DNA of 13,276 nt, from positions 1 through 13,276 of the forward strand of contig JANQGE010000032.1 of NCBI GenBank assembly GCA_028277485.1, written 5' to 3'. Origin of the DNA: Chlorobium sp. Lineage in GTDB: Bacteria; Bacteroidota; Chlorobiia; Chlorobiales; Chlorobiaceae. The first letter of the stretch is position 1. The number at the start of each line of letters is the position of its first letter. Of the stretch, positions 1 through 7,259 are shown in pieces. The position numbers and the translations under genes were made by a program. The notes below the pieces were generated by a model. That model ran no database searches. It was not told the origin of the DNA and saw only the letters and a list, made by a program, of their open reading frames with translations.

Positions 1-118
1 ACATGAGTACGAGGCGGACAGAGCACAGAAACCGGAGTGTACATAGAGTACATGAGGATTTCGAGCACTGGCCAACGAAGTAATCAGGGTGCGCAACAAG
101 TTAATAGAGGTGCCCTTA
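1..118 (+). repeat. MITE-like dispersed repeat, copy A (left end cut off by window)
   Basis: This stretch matches 7053-7172 at roughly 90 percent by eye, and shares its core with the inverted copy at 10702-10850. It holds the conserved hairpin arms GAAACCGGAGTGTAC and GTACATGAGGATTTC around a short loop (ATAGA), and ends in the terminal sequence GAGGTGCCCTTA. The left terminal inverted repeat lies outside the window. It sits just beyond the 3' end of hypF and contains no credible gene. Confidence 0.8.
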
Positions 119-131
119 TTTTTACTGACAC

Positions 132-2435
132 TCATACAACACCGGTATATGTTCCTTTCAGATACTCCCTGCCGATCACCGCCTGGCCAAGAGAGATTCC
201 TCCGTCATTGCAGGGTACCTGCGTATGGGTAAGTACTGTATAACCCTGCAATTCCAGTTTTGCCGCTATACCCTCGAACAGGAGAGCGTTCTGAAAAACC
301 CCACCGCTGAGAACAACCCTGCGAATCCCTGAAAAGGCAACAGCTTTTATAACAACATCATACAGGAATTTAACAATTGTTATATGAAATCTCCTACTGA
401 TGGTTGAAATATCCACCCCCGAACGAACCGCCGACACAATATCACGAATCATAGGTGAAACGGTAATACGCCAACAGTTGCTGCCAGCGGGAACCATGTC
501 CCAGGAAAAAGGCTCTCCCTGAAGAGATCCTGCAGCGTGCATGAGTTCAACCGCGGCCTGACCCTCGTAACTGACGTCGCCGCGCAGGCCGCTTAAAGCC
601 GCAACAGCGTCAAAAAGCCGGCCGCAGCTGCTTGTCAGGGGAGAATTGATCCCTTTTTCGAGAATTTCAGCAATACTTGCAGTATCCTTTCCTTTCAGGA
701 AATCAAGCTCCGGAAGGACTCCGAAACTATGATACAGGTAACCGGCCGCAACCTTCCAGGGATGGGCAACTGCTGCATCTCCCCCCGGCAAGGGTACCGG
801 CTCGAGCGACGCAAAGCGAAAAGCGCCCGACGCATCGCCGACCAACACTTCTCCGCCCCAGATTGTCCCATCGATTCCGTACCCTGCGCCATCGAGAATG
901 ACGCCTACAGCCGGTTCATCACAGAGGTTTTCCGCCAGACAGGAAGCAAGATGTGCATGGTGGTGCTGTACCGGCAGCAGAGGGACATCTCTCTGCTCCA
1001 GTGCCCATTGAGTAGATAAATATGAAGGATGCATATCACACACAAGCAGTTCGGGCGAAACCTGAAAAATACGCTGCAGGTGATCCGCCACCTTCCGGTA
1101 ATGACTGAACGCCTCATAATTTTTCAGGTCTCCAATATGCTGGCTCGGAATTGCACTGTGCCCTTTAAGCAGACAAATCGTACTCTTTATTTCAGCGCCT
1201 GCGGCTAATACCGGAGGTCCTCCTGAAGAAAGAAGCACAGGTGCAGGAACGTAGCCCCTGCTACGCCTTATCTGACGCAGTTTTCCGGACATATACACCG
1301 TTACCGAATCGTCGCACCTGAGATACACCGGGCGGTCATGCACAAGGAAACAATCTGCAATGCCCTCCAGACGCGACACAGCCTCGTCGTTTTCAATAGC
1401 TATGGGTTCATCAGAACAATTGGCGCTTGTCATGACAAGCGCTTCAGGTCCACGTTCCATCATGAGCGCATGCAGAGGAGTATAAGGCAGCATGATCCCC
1501 AAACGGTCATTGCGGCCTGCAATCTCCCTGGAAAGAACAGTTTCACTTTTTTTCCTAAGCAGTACGATAGGAGCCTCGGCCGAGCACAGCGCCTGACGCT
1601 CGGTATCATTGACCATGCAGAACCGTTCAGCCGTGTCAATATCCTTTACCATGAGGGCAAAAGGTTTTTCTTCCCGTCTTTTTCTCCGTCTCAGGCGCAC
1701 AACGGCCCTGCCGTCAAACGCGTTAACGGCCAAATGAAAGCCTCCTATACCTTTCACCGCAACAACACGGGCACCCTTCAGCATGTCAACGGCATAGTCA
1801 AGGGGATCGGAACACGAAACCGCATTGCCTTCAGCATCAAGCATCCGGAGAGAAGGACCACACACCGGACAGGCGTTCGGCTGTGCGTGGAATCTCCTGT
1901 CCATCGGGTCATGATACTCCCGGTCACAATCACCGCACATGGTGAAATGTTTCATTGATGTATACGGACGATCGTAGGGGATTTGCTCAACAATCGTATA
2001 TCGGGGACCACAATTGGTGCAATTGATAAAAGGATAACCGTACCTTCGGTCGGCAGGATCGAGCAGCTCCCTGCAACAGTCTCCGCAAAGGGCGATATCC
2101 GGGGAAACCAGCGTTTGCACTGCCCCTTCGCTGTCCGAAGAAACAATAACAAAATCCCGGTCAGGTGCCGGAAAAATTTCTTCAACTTCAACCGAGGAAA
2201 TTCTTGCAAGAGGCGGTGCTTTTTCATGCAAATCGCGGCGGAAAAGATCAAGCCTTGAAAACTCGGCGCTTTGAACCTCTATACAGACACCCGAAGAGGT
2301 ATTGCGTATAAAGCCGCTCAACCCGGCATCTTTTGCAAGACGGTAGACAAATGGCCTGAACCCGACTCCCTGGACGATACCGGAGATACGAAATTTCAAT
2401 CTTCTTTCAGCTTTGACTTCAGCCATTTTATCCAT
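132..2435 (-). CDS. hypF: HypF, carbamoyltransferase for [NiFe] hydrogenase maturation
   Basis: HypF uses carbamoyl phosphate and ATP to carbamoylate the C-terminal cysteine of HypE, the first step in making the CN ligands of the [NiFe] hydrogenase active site; it is cytoplasmic. The 767 residues show the full family order: an acylphosphatase-like domain (about 12-100, GIVQGVGFRPFV at 19-30), two zinc fingers with cysteine pairs at 117/120, 139/142, 167/170 and 189/192 (the classic spacing CX2C-X18-CX2C-X24-CX2C-X18-CX2C), a YrdC-like domain (about 210-395) and a Kae1-like domain with HHHAHLAS at 491-498 and SGGVFQN near the C-terminus. Length is normal. The ATG at 2435 is preceded by GAGGG about 10 bases upstream; a second ATG three codons later is possible. 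It overlaps the end of hypB by 40 bases, so translation is probably coupled. No hypC, hypD or hypE is visible in the window. Confidence 0.97.
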   Translation of the reverse strand: MDKMAEVKAERRLKFRISGIVQGVGFRPFVYRLAKDAGLSGFIRNTSSGVCIEVQSAEFSRLDLFRRDLHEKAPPLARISSVEVEEIFPAPDRDFVIVSSDSEGAVQTLVSPDIALCGDCCRELLDPADRRYGYPFINCTNCGPRYTIVEQIPYDRPYTSMKHFTMCGDCDREYHDPMDRRFHAQPNACPVCGPSLRMLDAEGNAVSCSDPLDYAVDMLKGARVVAVKGIGGFHLAVNAFDGRAVVRLRRRKRREEKPFALMVKDIDTAERFCMVNDTERQALCSAEAPIVLLRKKSETVLSREIAGRNDRLGIMLPYTPLHALMMERGPEALVMTSANCSDEPIAIENDEAVSRLEGIADCFLVHDRPVYLRCDDSVTVYMSGKLRQIRRSRGYVPAPVLLSSGGPPVLAAGAEIKSTICLLKGHSAIPSQHIGDLKNYEAFSHYRKVADHLQRIFQVSPELLVCDMHPSYLSTQWALEQRDVPLLPVQHHHAHLASCLAENLCDEPAVGVILDGAGYGIDGTIWGGEVLVGDASGAFRFASLEPVPLPGGDAAVAHPWKVAAGYLYHSFGVLPELDFLKGKDTASIAEILEKGINSPLTSSCGRLFDAVAALSGLRGDVSYEGQAAVELMHAAGSLQGEPFSWDMVPAGSNCWRITVSPMIRDIVSAVRSGVDISTISRRFHITIVKFLYDVVIKAVAFSGIRRVVLSGGVFQNALLFEGIAAKLELQGYTVLTHTQVPCNDGGISLGQAVIGREYLKGTYTGVV

Positions 2436-3190
2436 ACATCAACGCCCTCTTCGGTCGCCGCAGAAAGTTCGAACCATTCAAGATGGTGATTGACCATCAT
2501 CGCATTTTGCCTGCATTTCGCGGCATCGAACGGAACATAGGGCAACAGATCCGTCTTGTTCAAAATGCAGACTTCGGCTTCGTGGAACATTGTGGGGTAT
2601 TTCAACGGCTTGTCATCCCCCTCCGTGACGCTGATCACCACAACTTTCATAGCTTCCCCCAGGTCAAACAGCGCGGGACAGACAAGGTTACCGACATTTT
2701 CAATGCAGAGCAGGGAATTGTCTGCGAGGTTCATCTCCCTGACCGCCTTGTTGATCATCAGTGCATCGAGATGACACCCGGTGCCTGTGTTCACCTGCAG
2801 AACAGGAACATTCAAAGCCTGAATACGCTCGGCGTCTCTTGTTGTCTGCTGGTCCCCTTCAATGACACTAACCGGATGATCATCTTTTATCAACGGGATG
2901 GTTTTCTCGAGCAAAGAGGTTTTTCCGGAACCGGGGGAGCTGAGGAAATTAATTGCCAGCACATTCCTCGCCTCGAAATACCCCCGGTTTCTCTCAGCCA
3001 GAAGGTTGTTCCGCAATAACACATCCTGTTCGAAGACAACCTGGCGACTGTGCGCATGTTCATGAGCATGCGAAACGTGATCATGATGATGGCCATGTCC
3101 ACCGTCTCCGACATGAACATGAAATGAAGCATCTCCGGGTTTATAGATAACCGCACCGTCGCCTGAAGAGCAGCCGCAAGTATCACACAT
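2396..3190 (-). CDS. hypB: HypB, nickel-binding GTPase for hydrogenase maturation
   Basis: HypB is the SIMIBI-class GTPase that works with HypA to insert nickel into the [NiFe] hydrogenase large subunit. From the chosen ATG the protein has 264 residues. It opens with the high-affinity metal motif MCDTCGC, followed by a histidine-rich stretch (about 24-48) that may store nickel. The G domain has a P-loop SSPGSGKT (84-91), EGDQQT (111-116) and NKTD (211-214), plus the conserved metal-site residues C139, H140 and C171 (TGCHLDA, NLVCPA). An in-frame TTG at 3217 would add nine residues, but the ATG at 3190 has an AAAGGAG ribosome-binding site 11 bases upstream and gives the family N-terminus, so I prefer it. 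It begins 19 bases after the hypA stop and overlaps hypF. Confidence 0.96.
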   Translation of the reverse strand: MCDTCGCSSGDGAVIYKPGDASFHVHVGDGGHGHHHDHVSHAHEHAHSRQVVFEQDVLLRNNLLAERNRGYFEARNVLAINFLSSPGSGKTSLLEKTIPLIKDDHPVSVIEGDQQTTRDAERIQALNVPVLQVNTGTGCHLDALMINKAVREMNLADNSLLCIENVGNLVCPALFDLGEAMKVVVISVTEGDDKPLKYPTMFHEAEVCILNKTDLLPYVPFDAAKCRQNAMMVNHHLEWFELSAATEEGVDVWIKWLKSKLKED

Positions 3191-3209
3191 AGTTAATTGT
3201 TCTCCTTTC

Positions 3210-3551
3210 TCACTCAATCGTTATTGATTTGATCGAAAGCTCCCTGCCCGACAAAAGATCCGTTTTGAAAGATCCGCAGGAATCACATTTCGCGTAATGA
3301 AAACTCATGGGAAAACGCCTTCCACATTCACTGCATTCCCCTAAAGGCTGAACCTCACGAACGGCAAGATCCGCACCCTCAACAATAGTGTTTTTAGCAA
3401 CAGCGGAAAAACAGAATCTCAAAGACTCTATTTCCACGCCCGAAAGTTTCCCGACCTCCAGCTCGATCCCGTTGACTTTTTGCGCATGTTCTTCTCCGGC
3501 TTTTGCGGCAACGGCATCAACAATTGACATTGCTATTGACATTTCATGCAT
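3210..3551 (-). CDS. hypA: HypA, nickel metallochaperone for hydrogenase maturation
   Basis: HypA passes nickel to the hydrogenase large-subunit precursor in partnership with HypB. The 113-residue length is typical. The N-terminus MHEMSIA carries the conserved His2 that, with the terminal amine, forms the nickel site. The structural zinc site is made by C73, C76, C89 and C92 (CSEC and CDSC). It is the first gene of the minus-strand hypA-hypB-hypF cluster, and the 310-base gap upstream, shared with the divergent pyrB, should hold its promoter. No strong Shine-Dalgarno sequence is seen before the ATG. No metal- or redox-responsive operator could be recognised. Confidence 0.96.
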   Translation of the reverse strand: MHEMSIAMSIVDAVAAKAGEEHAQKVNGIELEVGKLSGVEIESLRFCFSAVAKNTIVEGADLAVREVQPLGECSECGRRFPMSFHYAKCDSCGSFKTDLLSGRELSIKSITIE

Positions 3552-3861
3552 AACCCAGGCTCTGATTGTTTGAAAGTAACAACCTACACCTCAAAATCAT
3601 TTCCTCATTGCCGGCAAGCTCACCTTCCTCTTCCTAAATCTTACCATTTCTTCCTCACTCAGCACTAAACTATGCCCCTACCGCAGAATCTCCCCCTTTG
3701 CCAACTGCCAACTTCCCCCTTTTTGACTTTTGAATTTTGAATTTTGACTTGTCACTCCCCTTGCCTACTGCTGACTGCCTACTGATTTTCGAGGTGCCCT
3801 TATTTTTTGTACATTTGCTGGATAACATACCACCACCGACTTTTCTGGAGAAACCGCTGCA
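3552..3861. other. Intergenic region between divergent hypA and pyrB, mostly repeat
   Basis: This gap must hold the promoters of hypA (minus) and pyrB (plus), but I could not assign either with confidence. Its centre (3699-3789) is an array of 7-base units, described separately. A sequence like the end of the MITE-like elements (GAGGTGCCCTTA, 3791-3802) follows directly. The remaining 60 bases before pyrB are unique and carry the pyrB ribosome-binding site. I see no gene here. Confidence 0.7.
3699..3789 (+). repeat. Heptamer array 1: 13 consecutive 7-base units
   Basis: Read in steps of seven from 3699, the sequence is TGCCAAC, TGCCAAC, TTCCCCC, TTTTTGA, CTTTTGA, ATTTTGA, ATTTTGA, CTTGTCA, CTCCCCT, TGCCTAC, TGCTGAC, TGCCTAC, TGATTTT. 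Identical or near-identical words recur at exact multiples of seven (TGCC at 3699, 3706, 3762 and 3776), so the register is kept across blocks of different composition. The same words recur in the arrays near 4900, 6650 and 12900. It resembles the heptanucleotide short tandemly repeated repetitive (STRR) sequences of cyanobacteria in form. Confidence 0.85.
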
Positions 3862-4833
3862 TTGAAACACCTTACAGGATTATCCGGTATATCCGCAGAA
3901 AAAATCACGGAAATTCTTGACAGGGCTGCTTTTCATAAAGATCTGTTCCTGAATGCAGAAAACGAGATCCCCCGGATATTGAAAGGAAAACGCATCGTAC
4001 TGGCGTTTTTCGAGAACTCCACCAGAACAAGGTTCTCCTTTGAAATAGCTTCACGAAACCTCGGTGCGGTTACCCTTAATTTTACCGCTTCATCAAGCAG
4101 CGTCAATAAAGGAGAAAGCATTGTCGATACCATAAGAAACCTGGAGGCAATGCAGGTTGATGCATTCGTTATCCGCCATCCTTCTTCAGGCTCGGCCGAA
4201 CAGATCAGCCGCATAACCGCCAAACATGTCATTAATGCCGGTGACGGTACTCACGAACATCCAACGCAGGCGCTGCTCGATATCTTTACATTGCGGGATT
4301 ATTTCGGATCACTTCAGAATATCAACATCATGATCCTTGGAGATATTCTGCACAGCCGCGTGGCAAGATCGAACATCTTCGGCCTCACAACCCTCGGTGC
4401 ACAGGTCGGCGTCTGCAGCCCGGTATCTCTTCTTCCGGGTCATATACCCTCTTTCGGGGTCAGGGTATTTACAGACATCGATGATGCCATCAGGTGGGCC
4501 GATGCCGCCATCGTGCTCAGGCTGCAGCTGGAAAGAACAACCGGCGGCTATCTGCCGTCTCTCGAGGACTACTCGCTCAATTTCGGCCTCACTGATGAAA
4601 GGCTCGAGAAAATCCGCAAGCACATGCTTGTTCTCCATCCGGGACCGATCAACAGGGAAATAGAGATATCAAGCAATGTGGCTGACCGCATCCAGCCTCC
4701 CGGCTACTCAAAAAGCGTACTGCTCGAACAGGTAACCAACGGCGTCGCCGTGCGAGCCGCCATCCTGGAAATGCTGCTCACCGAGGCAGACAGACAACCA
4801 GCACTTAGCCTGGATAATTCACCAAAGGAATAA
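3862..4833 (+). CDS. pyrB: Aspartate carbamoyltransferase catalytic subunit
   Basis: PyrB joins carbamoyl phosphate and aspartate to N-carbamoylaspartate, the committed step of pyrimidine synthesis, in the cytoplasm. The 323 residues show the carbamoyl-phosphate motif FFENSTRTRFSFE (S53-R57), VNKGES (81-86), HPTQALLD (133-140), the aspartate-loop region VLRLQLER (218-225) and HPGPINREIE (259-268). Length is normal. The start is a TTG: it gives the N-terminus MKHLTGLS that I recognise from Chlorobium PyrB, a GGAG lies 12 bases upstream, and no in-frame ATG occurs before residue 97. It stands alone; heptamer arrays flank it on both sides. The last dozen residues are not conserved. No regulatory subunit (pyrI) or attenuator is visible. 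Confidence 0.96.
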   Translation: MKHLTGLSGISAEKITEILDRAAFHKDLFLNAENEIPRILKGKRIVLAFFENSTRTRFSFEIASRNLGAVTLNFTASSSSVNKGESIVDTIRNLEAMQVDAFVIRHPSSGSAEQISRITAKHVINAGDGTHEHPTQALLDIFTLRDYFGSLQNINIMILGDILHSRVARSNIFGLTTLGAQVGVCSPVSLLPGHIPSFGVRVFTDIDDAIRWADAAIVLRLQLERTTGGYLPSLEDYSLNFGLTDERLEKIRKHMLVLHPGPINREIEISSNVADRIQPPGYSKSVLLEQVTNGVAVRAAILEMLLTEADRQPALSLDNSPKE

Positions 4834-5163
4834 AAAAAGAGGGAGAGCTGAAAGCAGGAAAGTGTTATGTGTCAGACGGGAAAAAGTAATCGGGAATCGG
4901 GGTCGAAAGAGTAGTGACGAGAAACAAGTGACGAGTCAAAAAAGGGAAAGTTGGCAGTAGCCAGTAAGCAAGGCGACAAGAAAAGATCGATTCCCGATAC
5001 CGATAGCGACGGCGAACCCCGAAAGAAACAAACGGAAATCAAGGGTTTCGAGATCCATCTTTTGCCTTTCTTGATATGAATGCCGGTTCTCGTGTGAAAG
5101 CTACAGTCCGGGTATTCGGACTTTCATGAATTATTCAGGTTAGCACTCAAAATAAATACACCC
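4834..5163. other. Intergenic region pyrB to outer-membrane protein, mostly repeat
   Basis: Positions 4862-4998 are a heptamer array in reverse orientation, described separately. The rest is unique. A small hairpin (GTCCG 5106-5110, CGGAC 5117-5121, with further GAAA and TTTC pairing outside it) lies about 45 bases before the next start and could be part of its leader. There is no T-tract after the hairpin, so I do not call it a terminator. No gene is seen. Confidence 0.65.
4862..4998 (-). repeat. Heptamer array 2, inverted relative to arrays 1, 3 and 4
   Basis: In steps of seven on the plus strand from 4887 the units are TAATCGG, GAATCGG, GGTCGAA, AGAGTAG, TGACGAG, AAACAAG, TGACGAG, TCAAAAA, AGGGAAA, GTTGGCA, GTAGCCA, GTAAGCA, AGGCGAC, AAGAAAA, GATCGAT, TCCCGAT. 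GTGTTAT and GTGTCAG (4862-4875) extend it. On the minus strand these are the words of the other arrays: ATAACAC, CGATTCC, CTCGTCA, TGCCAAC and TTGACTC. The reverse complement follows the same order of blocks as 12871-13118. Confidence 0.8.
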
Positions 5164-6021
5164 ATGCAAAAAAGGTTTATCACGCTATTGGCTGCACTGT
5201 TGATCGTTACAGCATCAGCACCGGTTGCATTTGCCGGCCCAACATTACGGACAATGTTCGGCTCCCTTCTTGCAGATCCCCTTGAACCAAGGATAGCGGT
5301 CATGCCCTGGCTCGACGAAGAGTTTCTCCAGCTCGATATCGGCACATCGGCGGATCTGTACCGGAGCAAAGGCGGCAGGTTTGCTTTCGGCATAGATTTC
5401 GGGACATATTCCCTTCTGGGGAGAGAAGACAACTTCAAATTTCCGGTCGATACGATCGATTACCTTTTCGGGGTCAGCTTTACCTGGAAACATTCGCTTG
5501 AAAAGGCTGATCTGCCGTTTGACGACCTTTCGGCAAGGCTCCGCATCAGCCACATCTCGGCCCATTTCGAAGACGGCCACTACGATGAGGAAGCCGATAA
5601 ATGGATAGACGAGGAAAAAAGTCCTTTCGGCATCCCGTTCACCTACAGCCGGGAGTTCATCAACCTCGTTTTCGCACTCTCCACGGAAAAACACCGCCTC
5701 TATCTCGGTTATCAGTACCTTTTCCATACCATCCCGGATGACATCAGCCGCCACTCGCTGCAAGCAGGCGTGGAAATCGCCACACCCGGCAACACCTACT
5801 TGGCGGCGGATTTCAAACTGCTCCCGGAATGGAATAACGAGTTGGACAGAACCGACGGTTTCCGCGGCACCTGGAACCTCCAGGCGGGATGGAGGCTAAA
5901 GGGATTAGGCCTGGAAAACATACGCCTTGCCTATAACTACTTTAACGGCATGAGCCGCCATGGCATGTACTTTTACGATTCTGAAAGCTACAGTACGCTC
6001 GGGGTTATTGTCGATTTATAA
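5164..6021 (+). CDS. DUF1207-like outer-membrane beta-barrel protein
   Basis: The 285-residue protein starts with a clear Sec signal peptide (MQKRF, a hydrophobic run, cleavage near AFAG at about 22-25). The mature part alternates polar and hydrophobic residues with many aromatics, as in an outer-membrane beta-barrel. Several blocks resemble the DUF1207 family: LLADPLEPR near the N-terminus, RLRISHISAHFED, FTYSREFINLVF, RLYLGYQYLFH and HSLQAGVEI. The function of that family is not known to me. No catalytic motif is seen. The C-terminus (GVIVDL) does not end in an aromatic residue. Its end overlaps the convergent Nudix gene by six bases. The family assignment is from memory of motifs, not from a profile search. 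Confidence 0.75.
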   Translation: MQKRFITLLAALLIVTASAPVAFAGPTLRTMFGSLLADPLEPRIAVMPWLDEEFLQLDIGTSADLYRSKGGRFAFGIDFGTYSLLGREDNFKFPVDTIDYLFGVSFTWKHSLEKADLPFDDLSARLRISHISAHFEDGHYDEEADKWIDEEKSPFGIPFTYSREFINLVFALSTEKHRLYLGYQYLFHTIPDDISRHSLQAGVEIATPGNTYLAADFKLLPEWNNELDRTDGFRGTWNLQAGWRLKGLGLENIRLAYNYFNGMSRHGMYFYDSESYSTLGVIVDL

Positions 6022-6522
6022 CGGAGAATCGTAAAACCGGGGAACGGCATCTGCAAAACCGTTTGCATGATGCCTGATTACCAGATCTTTCAGGAACGGC
6101 GGGTAAAGTTCATACTCATCCAGTGAACCAATAGGCAGCCACCTTGCTTGAATGATCATCTGATCGCTCTCGGATAACTCAGGGTCCCTTCCCGTTATCA
6201 GCGATCCCTCCGTCACCTTGCAATGAAACCCTACGGAAACTGAATGATGGCACTCCCCCGCCCCCGGTTTCCCCGGATCGGGATAGAGCAGTTCCTTTAC
6301 GAACACCATCGGCCCGATCCTGCAATCGAGTCCGGTTTCTTCCTTCATCTCCCTTACAAGGGCTTCGTGCATTGTTTCTCCGGGCTCCACCACCCCACCG
6401 GGAAGAATCCACCAGGTATCGGGGAGCAATGGATCTTCCAGAGCAAAGCTTTTATGCTCGATAAACAATACACTCTCCTCCTGAACACAGAGCGCGCTGA
6501 CTCTCAGCCTTATACTGTTCAT
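6016..6522 (-). CDS. Nudix hydrolase, substrate unknown
   Basis: Nudix enzymes hydrolyse nucleoside diphosphates linked to another moiety, using divalent metal. The 168-residue protein carries a complete Nudix box at about 43-65: G43, then E49, then REMKEETGL at 57-65, which fits GX5EX7REUXEEXGU with no missing residue. The WWILPGG lead-in is typical of the family. Nothing outside the box tells the substrate; MutT/ADP-ribose-type activities are all possible. It is monocistronic and convergent with the outer-membrane protein gene, with a six-base tail overlap. No clear Shine-Dalgarno sequence precedes the ATG at 6522. Confidence 0.9.
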   Translation of the reverse strand: MNSIRLRVSALCVQEESVLFIEHKSFALEDPLLPDTWWILPGGVVEPGETMHEALVREMKEETGLDCRIGPMVFVKELLYPDPGKPGAGECHHSVSVGFHCKVTEGSLITGRDPELSESDQMIIQARWLPIGSLDEYELYPPFLKDLVIRHHANGFADAVPRFYDSPL

Positions 6523-6595
6523 ATCAAAATTTACATTTCAGGGCACCTTTATATACTGCGGATTTCGACTTTTTACAAGCCAACTGCCTATTGGT

Positions 6596-6789
6596 TCCCT
6601 CTCGTCAACTCCTTTTGCCAACTGCCAACTGAAGACTGCCTACTGATTTCCCCTTGTCACTCGTCACTACTCTTTTGCCTACTGCCTACTGATTTTCCTT
6701 ATTGCCAATTTCCCCTTTTTTGACTTTTTACTTTTGAATTTTGACTTTGTCACTATTCTTTCTCCCGCATAACACATAGCACGTAACAC
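6596..6789 (+). repeat. Heptamer array 3, longest, with register shifts between blocks
   Basis: Blocks of 7-base units: TGCCAAC, TGCCAAC, TGAAGAC, TGCCTAC (6616-6643); GTCACTC, GTCACTA (6656-6669); TGCCTAC, TGCCTAC (6676-6689); TGACTTT, TTACTTT, TGAATTT, TGACTTT (6721-6748); ATAACAC, ATAGCAC, GTAACAC (6769-6789). Each block keeps perfect 7-base spacing. Unlike array 1, the spacing between some blocks is not a multiple of seven (TGCC at 6637 and 6676 are 39 apart), so indels have occurred between blocks. Confidence 0.85.
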
Positions 6790-6819
6790 CATTTCCCACA
6801 GACTTATTGTGGTTACGGA
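6760..6819 (+). repeat. 60-bp dispersed module, copy 1
   Basis: This module matches 13089-13148 without gaps, with three differences in 60 positions (6769, 6776, 6812). It begins with the heptamers ATAACAC, ATAGCAC, GTAACAC and ends with a small hairpin, CCACA (6796-6800) and TGTGG (6808-6812) around a 7-base loop. In the second copy the last pair of the hairpin is lost. Similarity ends sharply after TTACGGA. Confidence 0.88.
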
Positions 6820-6939
6820 ACAACGTCCCGCATCTTACAGGCTTGCGACCGGGTGCAATCTGAAGGACTTCAAAAAGTAACTTCTTTTTTTTATCAGATT
6901 TATGTACATTTTACAATCAATTTGCATTTGTTCTTTCTA

Positions 6940-7024
6940 AAAGGCATCTCTCGGTATTGTCATGAGCGGTTCAGGCAAGGTTGAATGGAGCAATCGAAGC
7001 GCGGAAATACATAGAGAAGCCTTA
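6940..7024 (+). repeat. Short MITE-like element B' (internally deleted form)
   Basis: The ends form an inverted repeat (AAGGCATCTCTCGGTATTG at the left; TAAGGCTTCTCTATGTATT read from the right). The left arm, including GTCATGAGCGGTTCA, matches element C read in reverse, and the right arm (TCGAAGCGCGGAAATA) matches the other end of C, but the central hairpin core present in A, B and C is missing. It is about 85 bases against about 150 for the full elements. It abuts element B, sharing the TA of TTAAGG. Confidence 0.75.
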
Positions 7025-7172
7025 AGGGTACCCCTATAAATTGTCGTGAGTGACATGAATACGAGGCGGACGGAGCACAGAAACCGGAGTGTACACACAG
7101 TACATGAGGATTTCGAGCACTGGCCAACAAAGTAATCAGGGCGCGCAACAAATCAATAGAAAGGTGTCCTTA
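7023..7172 (+). repeat. MITE-like dispersed repeat, copy B (complete, 150 bp)
   Basis: A complete element with imperfect terminal inverted repeats: TAAGGGTACCCCTATAAATT at the left and, read from the right, TAAGGACACCTTTCTATTGA. The centre has the conserved arms GAAACCGGAGTGTAC and GTACATGAGGATTTC with loop ACACA. Its right 120 bases match copy A. No transposase is encoded, so any movement would need an enzyme supplied elsewhere. It lies about 90 bases before the porin start. Confidence 0.85.
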
Positions 7173-7173
7173 A

Positions 7174-7216
7174 AAAGCATTCTGTCCTGCACAAAAGGCA
7201 GGCGGTGGAATGCTTT
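7174..7216 (+). promoter_or_regulatory. Two-stem hairpin in the porin leader
   Basis: AAAGCATTC (7174-7182) pairs perfectly with GAATGCTTT (7208-7216). Nested inside, CCTGC (7186-7190) pairs with GCAGG (7198-7202) around a 7-base loop. A short T-run follows at 7221-7225, a few bases after the stem. It lies 43 bases before the porin ATG, so it could be a leader structure affecting stability or translation, or a weak terminator or attenuator. Only the pairing is observed. Confidence 0.5.
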
Positions 7217-7259
7217 GTAGTTTTTGAAGCAACACAAAACCTAACGGAGAAAAACAGCA

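Larger units (their letters stand above)
6523..7259. other. 737-base gene-free region made largely of dispersed repeats
   Basis: From left to right: a sequence like a MITE end (6540-6553), heptamer array 3 (6596-6789), the 60-bp module (6760-6819), about 120 bases of unique A/T-rich DNA (6820-6939), the short element B' (6940-7024), element B (7023-7172), and a structured leader before the porin (7174-7216). Promoters for the Nudix gene and for the porin should lie here, but I could not assign them. Open reading frames in this stretch are short and show no protein character. Confidence 0.75.

Noticed and set aside
37..243. 68-codon open frame at the left edge
   Set aside because: It spans the dispersed repeat and the antisense end of hypF and has no protein character.
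1338..3019. Plus-strand open frames of 206 codons (1338-1958) and 178 codons (2483-3019) opposite hypF and hypB
   Set aside because: They are shadows of strongly conserved minus-strand genes and show no protein family features.
3191..3217. TTG start for hypB at 3217
   Set aside because: The ATG at 3190 has a good ribosome-binding site and yields the conserved MCDTCGC N-terminus.
3699..3789. Heptamer arrays as CRISPR
   Set aside because: The units are 7 bases with no 23-40 base repeats and no unique spacers.
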